Of a stretch of 64,000 nucleotides of DNA, positions 33,234 through 41,213 are shown piece by piece. Each line of letters begins with the position of its first letter. Position 1 is the first letter of the stretch. The stretch lies in contig NZ_CP070502.1 of NCBI RefSeq assembly GCF_018309085.1, forward strand, positions 1,488,001-1,552,000. The letters are read 5' to 3'. Source of the stretch: Sporosarcina sp. Marseille-Q4063 (GTDB lineage Bacteria > Bacillota > Bacilli > Bacillales_A > Planococcaceae). Under the pieces are notes generated by a model that had not been told where the DNA came from, searched no databases, and worked only from the letters and a program-made list of their open reading frames with translations. The position numbers and the translations under genes were made by a program.

Positions 33234-33389
33234 TTACAGAGAACTAAACACGGCTATTCCCAAATAAATTAAAGTGAAAGTGAAAAACACCATAAGAAAT
33301 GTAGAAGTAGCCTTTGGCAATTCTCCGTAAAAATATATAAATGCTATCCCAATTAGTATATGAATAATAAAAAACAGAAGAAATCCCAT
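33234..33389 (-). CDS. Small two-helix membrane protein, 51 aa
   Basis: Begins with ATG preceded by AGGAG at 8 nt. Two hydrophobic segments (GFLLFFIIHILIGIAFIYFY and TFLMVFFTFTLIYLGIAVF) separated by GELPKATS. Immediately followed by a strong terminator. Size, ribosome site and terminator support a real gene. Function unknown. Confidence 0.6.
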   Translation of the reverse strand: MGFLLFFIIHILIGIAFIYFYGELPKATSTFLMVFFTFTLIYLGIAVFSSL

Positions 33390-33928
33390 ATATCACATCT
33401 CCTACCTATCATTCTGGCCCGTTTGTTGAACTTCAAGAACTTTTTTAATACTGAATATCATTATAGCAAAGATACCCCAAAAACCTTTAGAAAAAGGAAA
33501 AGTATTCTAATTTCGATGTAATTGAATCGTTACTTCACTTTTTATACCACTCAACTGAACGGGTTTGATTCACATAAATATTCACTATATTAAATTTGGA
33601 TCATGGCGTTGAATGCGTTAAAACATGGGCTGAATAATTGAAGGGCTGAAAGAGCAGACATCGCGATTCTTCCCTTTTTTCCAGCCCAGGTTTTAATTCG
33701 TCCCAATTTCAATTTCCAAAACTACTGCAAAATAATGGGGTGTGCAATCTTTTATAAAACATAATGACATATCATACGCTTTAAATTACAACTACTTTCC
33801 TCCGAACTATACCCTCAAAATACAGGTGAAAATTCTAGTATGGCAGTTGTATATATAAGAGTGAGATAGAATGTCTTCCTGAAATTCCCCAAAAATGCTT
33901 TCACAACAACGTTTACGCGGCCTTTTAC
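33390..33928. other. Gene-free stretch, about 540 bp
   Basis: No convincing reading frame on either strand. AT-rich; together with the palindromes at 33929-34094 it could be a replication origin or partition region of the ICE. Confidence 0.4.
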
Positions 33929-34094
33929 GTGTAGAGATTTATCTACACATGTGTCGATATTTTTCGACACCCCATTTTCATATTAATCCCTTCAACATGC
34001 GCATAGAAGGTGTAGATTTTTTTCGACACCCTCTAAATGAAGTGCTGAAACTTTATATAAATCAACAATAATGGGTGTCGTATTTTCTCGACAC
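33929..34094. repeat. Array of four 20-bp palindromes GTGTMGA-N6-TCKACAC
   Basis: Copies at 33929-33948, 33951-33970, 34010-34029 and 34075-34094, each exactly 20 bp with 6-7-bp arms and an AT-rich centre. Just 3' of a replication-type winged-helix gene. Likely binding sites for that protein (origin) or for ParR (centromere). Confidence 0.85.
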
Positions 34095-34103
34095 CTCGCT
34101 AAT

Positions 34104-34751
34104 TCATTTCATTTTTTTGAATTCCAAATAACTTTTCCTGCTATACAACCTTCCAAACTCTTCTCCATTTTTTATCCATAGCTTCCAGGAAAGCAAAGCC
34201 TTTTTTCTTTCCAATTTGTCAAATTCGATAACCAACTTCGATAATGTAGCATTTATTCTGTTCCGATCTCCGGCATAAATAATTTCAGGATTCATAAATA
34301 ATGGTCGACGAGTAACACTTCTTTTATGTTCCTTAATCTCCTGTGAATCCACCAGTTCAAATAATATGCCTTTTACAAGAAGACTTTGGATTATTGCACT
34401 AATTCCTGTTCGATCACGATTTAAATACTTTGCAATTTCTGATACTGTCATAAATTGTCCGGATTCTCTATCAGTAATCCCATTTGAATGCAACTGGACC
34501 AACGGCATCAAAGAAAAAAGAAAACCTAACTCTGCATTTGTCAGGTATTCTTTCCTGATAAGCACATCGAGGTTTTCTTGAATTGTTTGAACAAACAATG
34601 CCTTGTTTTTATTTTTCAACTTGTAAAGGGCGTAACCTTGCCCATTTGCTTTCTGTTCCTCTATTGCTACAGCAGCTACATCAACTAACCTTTCACCATC
34701 GCGAATTCTAGCTTGCTTTTCTGCTGTTTCTACAGCGTCACGCATGTCCAT
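34104..34751 (-). CDS. Winged-helix replication-type protein
   Basis: 215 residues from the ATG at 34751, which has AGGGGG just upstream; a frame to 34895 would overlap the helicase gene. The middle (ELGFLFSLMPLVQ ... FMTVSEIAKYLNRDRTGISAIIQSLLVKGILFEL) matches the winged-helix core of plasmid and phage replication initiators/regulators of the RepL-like type; YRKSYLEFKKMK ends it. Translationally coupled to the helicase gene (TGATATG), with palindromes right behind. A role as ICE replication initiator is likely but inferred. Confidence 0.65.
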   Translation of the reverse strand: MDMRDAVETAEKQARIRDGERLVDVAAVAIEEQKANGQGYALYKLKNKNKALFVQTIQENLDVLIRKEYLTNAELGFLFSLMPLVQLHSNGITDRESGQFMTVSEIAKYLNRDRTGISAIIQSLLVKGILFELVDSQEIKEHKRSVTRRPLFMNPEIIYAGDRNRINATLSKLVIEFDKLERKKALLSWKLWIKNGEEFGRLYSRKSYLEFKKMK

Positions 34752-34752
34752 A

Positions 34753-36969
34753 TCACCCCCTCCCACCGCTTGCATCTTCCCTACTGAACCGGTTGTTATA
34801 TTCGGTATACGAAGTGATACGATCTGATAAGCCACTGTTTCTTTCAGTGAGTTTATTATTTCCAATAGCAATTTCCATCGCCTTTTGTGTACCAATCAAA
34901 ACGATTCTTTCTTTTGCCCTTGTCATGCCTGTATACATTAAATTCCGCGCCAACATAACATAATGGCTCGTGGTAGCAGGGATTATAACTATAGGCGCTT
35001 CACCGCCCTGTGACTTGTGAATAGTGATGGCATAACCTAATTCTAATTCGTTGGTTTCACTCTTTTCGTATGATACTTTTACTCCCATAAAATCGCATGT
35101 CATTTTTTCAACGATTTCATTATCTTTATTTACTTCTTTTGAAATATTAGTAATCACACCAATATCGCCATTAAAAACACCTTTTGATTGATTATTTTTA
35201 ATTTGAATGACTTTATCACCAAGTCGGAATAGCCTTTTCCCAATCTCCCATTCATTTTTAGTAGATTCAGCAGGGTTTAAGGCATCTCTTAACTGTTTAT
35301 TCAATGCAAGTGTTCCAGCAGGTCCTTTTTTCATCGGACTTAATATTAAAATATCCGATATGGAATAACCTAATTCTTGAAAACGTAAAGCACTTTTAAC
35401 AATCAATGCTGCAATTCCTTTTGGATCTTCCTGATTAATAAAATAAAAATCACCTTTATCGCCGTCGATAAGAAGTGATTTACCTTGATTAACTCTATGG
35501 GCATTACTAATGATTTGGCTTTCCTGTGCTTGTCTAAATACTTCTGTAAGGGCCACAGTTGGTAATCCTGACTGAATCAAGTCACTTAGAACGTTCCCAG
35601 GACTAACTGATGGCAATTGATCCCTATCACCCACAAAGAGAATTTTCGTGTCTCTTTCAAGTGCATCTAACAGTAAACTAGCCAACTGAACATCCACCAT
35701 CGACATTTCGTCAACGACTAACAAATCGCAAGGAAGTTTATCTTGCCAATTATAGGTTGGAATTTCTCCCTGCTGGTACCCAATCAGCCTGTGGATTGTA
35801 GATGCGTCATGTCCGGCCACCTCTGACAATTGTCTACTCGCCTTTCCGGTTGGAGCAGCTAGGCATATAATGTCTTCTGGATGCATTTCTTTGTACATGT
35901 CGAGCATGGCACGAATAACGGTAGTCTTTCCTGTACCCGGACCACCAGTAAGTATTAACATCTGTTCTTCAAATAACCGTCTAACCGCTTCACGTTGCTT
36001 CTCAGCGAGAATTATTCCCCGCTTCTTTTGATACTTGAGTATCTGCTTATCTAACGAAGGCAATGCTACGCCATCCCGAGAACCTCTCATTTCTGAAAGT
36101 TTCCGAGCTAACCTATCTTCATATGTGAATAAAAACTTTGGATAAACGAAATTATCTTCAATAACGATATGTTTCTCTTCTAAACGGTAAATACTTTGTG
36201 TTAATTCATCCATCGAAACTTTGTTTTCATCAAGTGTATTATGATTTAACGAACGGGCAGCTTCCGCAAGAAGACTTTCTTCAGTGATATAACAATGGCC
36301 GGAAGTGAAGCACTTTTCTTTCAAGACATAGTTCACACAAGCATCAATGCGATATCCTGATAAGGGTGATATACCCATCTTTTGAGCAATCTCATCAGCC
36401 TTTAAGAATCCTATCAGGTTTAATTCTGTTAGCTTGTATGGATTTTTTGTAACTATTGCTACCGTATTTGACCCATACTCTTTATACAGCCGCATTGCCA
36501 TACTTGCGGTTATTCCGAACACAAGTAATTCCGCAATGATTTTCTGTACCTCAAACGTAGACCTGATGCTTTCTACGATGTTATTAGCCCGCTTCTTCCC
36601 AATTCCTTTAATACCTTGTAAGCTTATTTCGCCTTGTTGAGTGATTATCATCAAAGCGTTTTCACCTAACTTTTCAGCAATCATGATTGATTGCTTTGGT
36701 CCACATCCTTTTACAAGAGATGATGAAAGGAATGCAATAACTTGATCTTTTGTTTGAGGAATCGGTCTTTCCCAAAACTCCACCGCGAGCTGTTTCCCAA
36801 ACTTCGCATGATTTTCCCAAGCACCGCGAACCTTTACTTCTTCACCTTTGTCTACCCCGTAAATGCTCCCTTTAATTGTGAGTTCTTCTTTATCCGTTTG
36901 CAATTTAGCAATCAGAAAATCCTCATTCCGATAAAGAACCCTTACAACTTTTCCTATGAATTCATTCAT
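34753..36969 (-). CDS. RecD2/TraA-like DNA helicase
   Basis: About 738 residues. N-terminal OB-like and helix-hairpin-helix part (LQGIKGIGKKRANNIVES), then SF1 helicase motifs: GGPGTGKTT (I), VDEMSMVD (II), LFVGDRDQLPSVSPG (III), AITIHKSQGGE (V) and MYTGMTRAKER (VI). This is the RecD2 architecture, a 5'-3' helicase. Start at 36969 overlaps the preceding stop (ATGA). Between the NusG-like and replication-type genes it probably unwinds ICE DNA during replication or transfer. Confidence 0.9.
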   Translation of the reverse strand: MNEFIGKVVRVLYRNEDFLIAKLQTDKEELTIKGSIYGVDKGEEVKVRGAWENHAKFGKQLAVEFWERPIPQTKDQVIAFLSSSLVKGCGPKQSIMIAEKLGENALMIITQQGEISLQGIKGIGKKRANNIVESIRSTFEVQKIIAELLVFGITASMAMRLYKEYGSNTVAIVTKNPYKLTELNLIGFLKADEIAQKMGISPLSGYRIDACVNYVLKEKCFTSGHCYITEESLLAEAARSLNHNTLDENKVSMDELTQSIYRLEEKHIVIEDNFVYPKFLFTYEDRLARKLSEMRGSRDGVALPSLDKQILKYQKKRGIILAEKQREAVRRLFEEQMLILTGGPGTGKTTVIRAMLDMYKEMHPEDIICLAAPTGKASRQLSEVAGHDASTIHRLIGYQQGEIPTYNWQDKLPCDLLVVDEMSMVDVQLASLLLDALERDTKILFVGDRDQLPSVSPGNVLSDLIQSGLPTVALTEVFRQAQESQIISNAHRVNQGKSLLIDGDKGDFYFINQEDPKGIAALIVKSALRFQELGYSISDILILSPMKKGPAGTLALNKQLRDALNPAESTKNEWEIGKRLFRLGDKVIQIKNNQSKGVFNGDIGVITNISKEVNKDNEIVEKMTCDFMGVKVSYEKSETNELELGYAITIHKSQGGEAPIVIIPATTSHYVMLARNLMYTGMTRAKERIVLIGTQKAMEIAIGNNKLTERNSGLSDRITSYTEYNNRFSREDASGGRG

Positions 36970-37895
36970 TCCATACTCACCATCTTGTCGTGTCCACACA
37001 ATATGGATATAAAGCGTTTAAAAAATTCGAAAGAACTCTGGGCTGGGAAAAGGCTTTGTACTTCAATATCATTATAAAGATTCAAGAATATATCCAAAGG
37101 CACAACTACTGTTTGTCGTTTACGACGAATATAAGCTTTACATCGTTCTACGTTTCTCTTGATTGAGTTAGAAGAATTAATGTCATTTTTCATTTCATTA
37201 ATAGATTCAACAACATCAGTAGCAATAATATCAATTTTTTCAAGTAACACTTTTTCTTCATCGGTACCAATAACTTTATTCGCTTCATACAGAATTTCAT
37301 TTCTAACTTCAACAGCTTCTTCACTTGAAAGAAGTTCTTCAAATTGCATTTCCACTTCTGGTGTAGTATCTACCTGTTGAAAAAAAGCATCGACTTCTTC
37401 TTGCGGAACATTATACTTACTTGGAATTCCAGTTACATTGGGCACAGATTTTACTAAATGCCACAAATTATCTGGGAAGTAATAAAAATCTACATTTAAC
37501 TCCACTAAAATATAGCCGCTTATAACGCTACTTATTTTCTTCGTATTCATTCGAACCTCTCTTAATTCTTTAGATAATCCACGGATACTGTCTTTGTAAG
37601 TTTCAAGCAATGCAAGAGAATTGGCATCTTTGTATTCTTTCAGTTTGTCACAAGCGATGCGAAGATTGTTTAGGCCTGCTTGGATCCTTTTTACATACAA
37701 GTGTTCAGAAATGTCCTCTGAATTTAATTCCGAAAGATCAACAGCAGTATTGCCATCACGAATAATTTCAGTGAATGTTTCCATTGCATAGATAGCTTTA
37801 ACCATTGAATCGCCTACTCTATTCAAAACATTATTCAACATGTCTTTCACTTCAATTTCCGTACCGCTCCGAACCTGAACTACAAAGTATGTCAT
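36966..37895 (-). CDS. NusG-paralogue (NGN domain) without KOW domain, probable ICE antiterminator
   Basis: 309 residues. TYFVVQVRSGTEIEVKDMLNN is a NusG N-terminal strand-helix; SGYILVELNVDFYYFPDNLWHLVKSVPNVTGI (residues 126-157) is the later part of the NGN fold. About 75 residues of charged helix (45-118) are inserted between them. No KOW motif follows; the C-terminal 130 residues are helical. Specialised NusG paralogues (RfaH, LoaP, ActX) switch on long operons by antitermination. It opens the long leftward operon, which contains several internal terminators. AAAGGATG precedes the ATG. Confidence 0.8.
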   Translation of the reverse strand: MTYFVVQVRSGTEIEVKDMLNNVLNRVGDSMVKAIYAMETFTEIIRDGNTAVDLSELNSEDISEHLYVKRIQAGLNNLRIACDKLKEYKDANSLALLETYKDSIRGLSKELREVRMNTKKISSVISGYILVELNVDFYYFPDNLWHLVKSVPNVTGIPSKYNVPQEEVDAFFQQVDTTPEVEMQFEELLSSEEAVEVRNEILYEANKVIGTDEEKVLLEKIDIIATDVVESINEMKNDINSSNSIKRNVERCKAYIRRKRQTVVVPLDIFLNLYNDIEVQSLFPAQSSFEFFKRFISILCGHDKMVSME

Positions 37896-37974
37896 ATCTC
37901 TTCATCCTTTCTTAGTTTGTGCATTTGTTATATGCACTGCATATTAATCATCCGAAGATTTCTCCTTATCCCCG

Positions 37975-38295
37975 TTACCTAAAAACTCGATGGAAGTTCT
38001 TATCTAGAAAAACTGCCATCTTTGATGCTTGAAATGACCAGGTCTGACCTTTTCCTTTTGGATAGAAAACAAAGCCACCATTCTCGCTATCAAGTTCTTT
38101 TCGAAATTGTTGTCGAAAAAGAATATTTTCTTTTAACCATTCGTGTTTTTTGCCTGTACGATGTTCTAACTCTTTCATGCTCCAATACACGCCACTTAGT
38201 TCTAGTTTTCTTAATTCTTCAAGTTCCACTTTGCCGATCAATACAGAATCTTGCGGAATTGGAATTGTAAGATTGACTGAAAGTTGTTGCACCAT
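37975..38295 (-). CDS. DUF771-family protein
   Basis: 106 residues, AAGGAGG upstream. LSVNLTIPIPQDSVLIGKVELEELRKLELSGVYWSMKELEHRTGK is the DUF771 pattern known from phages and ICEs, thought to be a small DNA-binding or regulatory protein. An operator-like sequence (38339-38353) lies just upstream, so it is likely under ImmR control. Confidence 0.8.
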   Translation of the reverse strand: MVQQLSVNLTIPIPQDSVLIGKVELEELRKLELSGVYWSMKELEHRTGKKHEWLKENILFRQQFRKELDSENGGFVFYPKGKGQTWSFQASKMAVFLDKNFHRVFR

Positions 38296-38338
38296 TCCGG
38301 TTCCTCCTTCTTTGATTTGTTGAATTGGATTAAATTTA

Positions 38339-38353
38339 AACTTTACGTTGAAT
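38339..38353. promoter_or_regulatory. Operator-like AACTTTACGTTGAAT upstream of the DUF771 gene
   Basis: Same sequence as the operator at 38666-38680 and the inverse of 38577-38591. Placed between the HTH and DUF771 genes. Confidence 0.55.
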
Positions 38354-38553
38354 CATTTTTCAAAAAAAATAGCGACTGGTACTTTTAATTGTTTTGCAAT
38401 TGTTTCTAACTCGGCAGTAGTAATCGGGCGTGCCCCTCTCTCTTTCATACTGTAGGACTGTACTGTAATGTTAAGCTTTTCAGCAATAAGTGATTGATTA
38501 ACATTTAACTTCTTCCTAATACATCTAATTTTCTTATTTACTGAACTCGTCAT
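38353..38553 (-). CDS. Cro/Xis-like HTH protein, 66 aa
   Basis: Single XRE-type helix-turn-helix (NQSLIAEKLNITVQSYSMKERGARPITTAELETIAKQL). GGTGGTGAATAA precedes the ATG. First gene on the leftward transcript, divergent from the ImmR-like repressor; typical of the early activator/excision position in ICEBs1-like elements. Whether it acts as Cro or as an excisionase-like factor is unknown. Confidence 0.75.
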   Translation of the reverse strand: MTSSVNKKIRCIRKKLNVNQSLIAEKLNITVQSYSMKERGARPITTAELETIAKQLKVPVAIFFEK

Positions 38554-38576
38554 TTATTCACCACCCAAGATAATTA

Positions 38577-38691
38577 ATTCAACGTAAAGTTTAATTTCTA
38601 ATTTCACTCTATTCAACTTATCGTTTATTGTCAAGTTATAATTCAACTTTTAGTTGAAAAGTATTAACTTTACGTTGAATTAGGGTATAAT
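38577..38691. promoter_or_regulatory. Divergent promoter region with ImmR-type operators
   Basis: Operators ATTCAACGTAAAGTT (38577-38591) and AACTTTACGTTGAAT (38666-38680), plus related ATTCAAC sites at 38611 and 38641. Leftward promoter: TTGACA (38629-38634), 17 nt, TAGAGT (38606-38611). Rightward promoter: TTAACT (38664-38669), 16 nt, TATAAT (38686-38691), overlapped by an operator. This fits a repressor that controls both directions. Confidence 0.75.
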
Positions 38692-38726
38692 TACTTATAG
38701 GTTAGAAAAATGGAAATGGTGATTAT

Positions 38727-39080
38727 ATGAGCTTAGGAGTTCGGTTAAAAAAGGAAAGAGAAAAAAGAAATTGGTCACAGGTAGATGTAGCAAAAAAAGT
38801 TGGTATTACCAATGCTGTATTATCTAACTATGAAAGAGATTATCGTGATCCTGATACTGAAATATTAAAGAAATTGGCAGATCTTTATAATGTTTCAACT
38901 GATTTCCTTCTTGGCCGCACGAATAACCTTTCCCCTTATGGCAATGACGAAGAGGGATTCCAAAAAGCTATTTCCGATCCTGACTTAAAACGTTGGCACT
39001 CGGAATTACCTAATTCTGATGAAGAAGATTTGCGGAAATTGCGTAAAATGTGGGATATTATTAAAAACGCAGAGAAATAA
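38727..39080 (+). CDS. ImmR-like XRE repressor
   Basis: 117 residues. N-terminal HTH (RLKKEREKRNWSQVDVAKKVGITNAVLSNYERDYRDPDTEILKKLADLYNVSTDFLLGR) and a C-terminal region that could be cleaved. Followed by an ImmA-like metallopeptidase, as in ICEBs1, where ImmR keeps the element silent and ImmA inactivates it after damage or cell-cell signals. Preceded by GGTGAT. Confidence 0.85.
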   Translation: MSLGVRLKKEREKRNWSQVDVAKKVGITNAVLSNYERDYRDPDTEILKKLADLYNVSTDFLLGRTNNLSPYGNDEEGFQKAISDPDLKRWHSELPNSDEEDLRKLRKMWDIIKNAEK

Positions 39081-39110
39081 AACGTCTTTTAAAATCATAG
39101 AAAAATATAA

Positions 39111-39137
39111 ACCCTATCTTTTTTATCGAGATAGGGT
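39111..39137. terminator. Hairpin between immR- and immA-like genes
   Basis: ACCCTATCT pairs with AGATAGGGT around a 9-nt loop. The trailing tract is AT-rich but not a clean T-run; it may reduce ImmA levels relative to ImmR. Confidence 0.55.
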
Positions 39138-39201
39138 ATTATTATAACTATTAACCGAACATACATTCCTATCAGTTCGTGAAAAGGATGTCGAATTAAC
39201 T

Positions 39202-39705
39202 TTGAAACTTTCTGGTCTGTCTTTAATAGAAGAAAAGGTTCTTTCAATTTATCGTTTGCTAAACATTTCAGAACCATCACAGCTTTATCATGACGCTCTT
39301 ATCGAAACTATTTCAGAAATTTTACAAATCAATACCTATTACTTCGATGAGTCTAGTGAGGCGAATAATTTGGGAGGGGCTTACTGTATTTTTCTTAATG
39401 AGAATCAAACAAAACAGGAGATTTGGCAGGACTTTGCACATGAGCTGGCTCACATTTTGAACCATGAGGGATACCAGTTCTCTATGAACGATCCATTTCG
39501 CAAGTATCAAGAGTGGCAAGCAGAACAGTTTGCATTTCATTTTTGTATCCCAACGTTTATGTTGAATCATTTGGAATTACCACGACTTAGATGCGAAGCA
39601 GTTGGACTAATTGCAACTCTATTCAACGTTGAACATACCTTTGCGGATGTAAGATTGGAAAAGTGGTTACAGAATCGGGATTTTTGTTTTTTGGCTAGAT
39701 TATAA
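39202..39705 (+). CDS. ImmA-like zinc metallopeptidase
   Basis: 167 residues, TTG start (ribosome site AAAAGGA is 14 nt away, long but the only one). HEXXH is at residues 80-84 (FAHELAHILNHEG), with a downstream EWQAEQFAFHF that completes the site, as in ImmA/IrrE family peptidases. It would cleave the ImmR-like repressor to derepress excision. The lack of a strong start suggests deliberately low expression. Confidence 0.85.
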   Translation: MKLSGLSLIEEKVLSIYRLLNISEPSQLYHDALIETISEILQINTYYFDESSEANNLGGAYCIFLNENQTKQEIWQDFAHELAHILNHEGYQFSMNDPFRKYQEWQAEQFAFHFCIPTFMLNHLELPRLRCEAVGLIATLFNVEHTFADVRLEKWLQNRDFCFLARL

Positions 39706-39732
39706 TTTCTTTATAGAAAGGATAGAATTAAA

Positions 39733-40845
39733 GTGGCTTCATTTCAAAAAAGAAATAAAACTTGGCAATACCAAGTTAGTCGTATGGTTAACGGAGAACA
39801 AAAACCTATTAGAAAAGGAGGTTTTCGAACAAAAAAAGAAGCACAGGTGGCTGCTGCCCAAATAGAATCAGATTTACATAAAGGAATAAATCCATTCTTA
39901 ACACCTGAACCTTTTGTTAATTATTTCGAAGGGTGGGTAAAAATTTATAAAACGGATATTAGCAATTTCACCAAAAAACGTTATAAAGATTCTTTGAGAG
40001 CAATTGAAAGTTATTTTGGTTATAGACCTATTCAAAATATAAAAAAACGTGAATATCAGGACTTTTTAAACACCTTCGCAAAAACTTGGGCTAAAGAAAC
40101 AACCAGGAAATTACATAATCACATAAGGGCATGTGTTAGAGAAGCAATAGACGAAGGTTTAGTTCGTGTGGATTTTACTAGAGATGCAGTTGTTACAGGT
40201 AATAATCAGCCAAAAAGGCCAGAAGAAAAACATCTAAATTATACAGATAGCTGTAAACTCATGAAAGGCTTATACAAACGTTTGGATCGTTCACTTAGCT
40301 TTTACCTACTTCTACTTGCATTAACATCTGGAATGCGTTTTGGGGAGCTTGTAGGCCTAACCAGAGATGATTTCGATTTCAACAACAATTTATTACACGT
40401 AAAAAGGACTTGGGATTATAAAGATGGATCCGGATTTTCAACCACAAAAAACAATTCATCAGAGCGCGTAATCTTAATAGACCAAGATACCATGAATGTC
40501 TTTAAGGATTTATTTGAGGAAACTCCGCCTAATTTGCACGACTTGGTTTTCTTCAGTCCATATAATAAATCAAACGTGCTAACAAATGCAGCAGTAAATA
40601 AAAGTTTAAGAATAATATTGGATGAATTGGGGATAAGACATATTACTGTTCATGGATTAAGACACACACATGCTAGTATTCTGTTGTACAAAGGGATTTC
40701 AATTTATTTTGTTTCAGAAAGATTAGGTCATCGAACAATCGATACAACAATGAGGCATTACGCACATGTTTTAAATGAGTTAAGAGCAAAAGATACTTTA
40801 AATACAGTAATGACATTTACAGAAATGAAGAAAGGATTAGGATGA
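39733..40845 (+). CDS. int: Tyrosine recombinase (ICE integrase)
   Basis: 370 residues, GTG start with AAAGGAT. Arm-binding domain at residues 1-55, SAM-like core-binding domain 60-150, catalytic domain with Arg near 201 (GMRFGEL), HxxR near 307 (HGLRHTHAS), and LGHRTIDTTMRHYAHV with the nucleophile Tyr near 343. It would insert the ICE into the adjacent tRNA-Arg gene. ATTTGTGTATA repeats follow the stop. Confidence 0.95.
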   Translation: MASFQKRNKTWQYQVSRMVNGEQKPIRKGGFRTKKEAQVAAAQIESDLHKGINPFLTPEPFVNYFEGWVKIYKTDISNFTKKRYKDSLRAIESYFGYRPIQNIKKREYQDFLNTFAKTWAKETTRKLHNHIRACVREAIDEGLVRVDFTRDAVVTGNNQPKRPEEKHLNYTDSCKLMKGLYKRLDRSLSFYLLLLALTSGMRFGELVGLTRDDFDFNNNLLHVKRTWDYKDGSGFSTTKNNSSERVILIDQDTMNVFKDLFEETPPNLHDLVFFSPYNKSNVLTNAAVNKSLRIILDELGIRHITVHGLRHTHASILLYKGISIYFVSERLGHRTIDTTMRHYAHVLNELRAKDTLNTVMTFTEMKKGLG

Positions 40846-40846
40846 G

Positions 40847-40868
40847 ATTTGTGTATAATTTGTGTATA
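40847..40868. repeat. Two tandem ATTTGTGTATA repeats (probable integrase arm sites)
   Basis: Two perfect 11-bp copies back to back, starting 1 nt past the integrase stop. Position and tandem arrangement fit arm-type sites beside an attachment site. Confidence 0.6.
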
Positions 40869-40910
40869 AAATTTTCATTTACTACCGTATTCAATCGAAT
40901 TCCCTAAAAT

Positions 40911-40953
40911 AAAAAACCACTTACAAACGCTGTTGTAACAACGTTTCCAAGTG
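40911..40953 (-). terminator. Terminator between tRNA-Arg and the integrase
   Basis: Minus strand CACTTGGAAACG pairs with CGTTTGTAAGTG, followed by GGTTTTTTATTTT. Likely ends the tRNA transcript. Confidence 0.65.
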
Positions 40954-40984
40954 ATTTCCCTTCTCTTAACTTATCCAAAATTAT

Positions 40985-41030
40985 TGTAATTACGCCCTCG
41001 GCGGGAGTCGAACCCACATTTTAAGCTTCG
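40985..41030. other. Attachment site region (attR) at the tRNA 3' end
   Basis: The integrase gene ends 150 bp from the 3' end of the tRNA-Arg gene, the usual position of an ICE junction. No second copy of the tRNA 3' half is visible elsewhere in the window, so the left end lies beyond base 1 and the exact core cannot be set. Confidence 0.6.
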
Positions 41031-41064
41031 GAGGCTTACGTGCTATCCATTGCACCACGAGGAC
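40993..41064 (-). tRNA. tRNA-Arg (anticodon CCG)
   Basis: Full cloverleaf: acceptor GTCCTCG/CGAGGGC, D stem GTGC/GCAC, anticodon stem TAAGC/GCTTA with loop CTCCGAA (CCG reads CGG), T stem GTGGG/CCCGC with TTCGACT loop. 72 nt without an encoded CCA, consistent with a 3' end supplied by a mobile element. Lies beside clpP, as trnQ-Arg does in Bacillus subtilis. Confidence 0.95.
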
Positions 41065-41149
41065 AAAAGGTTTTGCTACTTTCACAGCAACATTATAAAT
41101 TGTACTAATGATTACACAGAAAAGCAAGGTATTTTTATAAGGCTTTAAA

Positions 41150-41181
41150 TTTGACCTTTATTGACCATGCTATGTTATGAT
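41150..41181 (+). promoter_or_regulatory. clpP promoter with CtsR box
   Basis: Complement of GGTCAATAAAGGTCAAA (41150-41166) matches the tandem heptad CtsR operator with a 3-nt spacer. It covers a -35 (TTGACC, 41151-41156); an extended -10 TGTTATGAT ends at 41181. CtsR repression of clpP is known in Bacillales. Confidence 0.8.
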
Positions 41182-41213
41182 ACAAGTACAGTTGAATTTA
41201 AGGAGGAATTATT

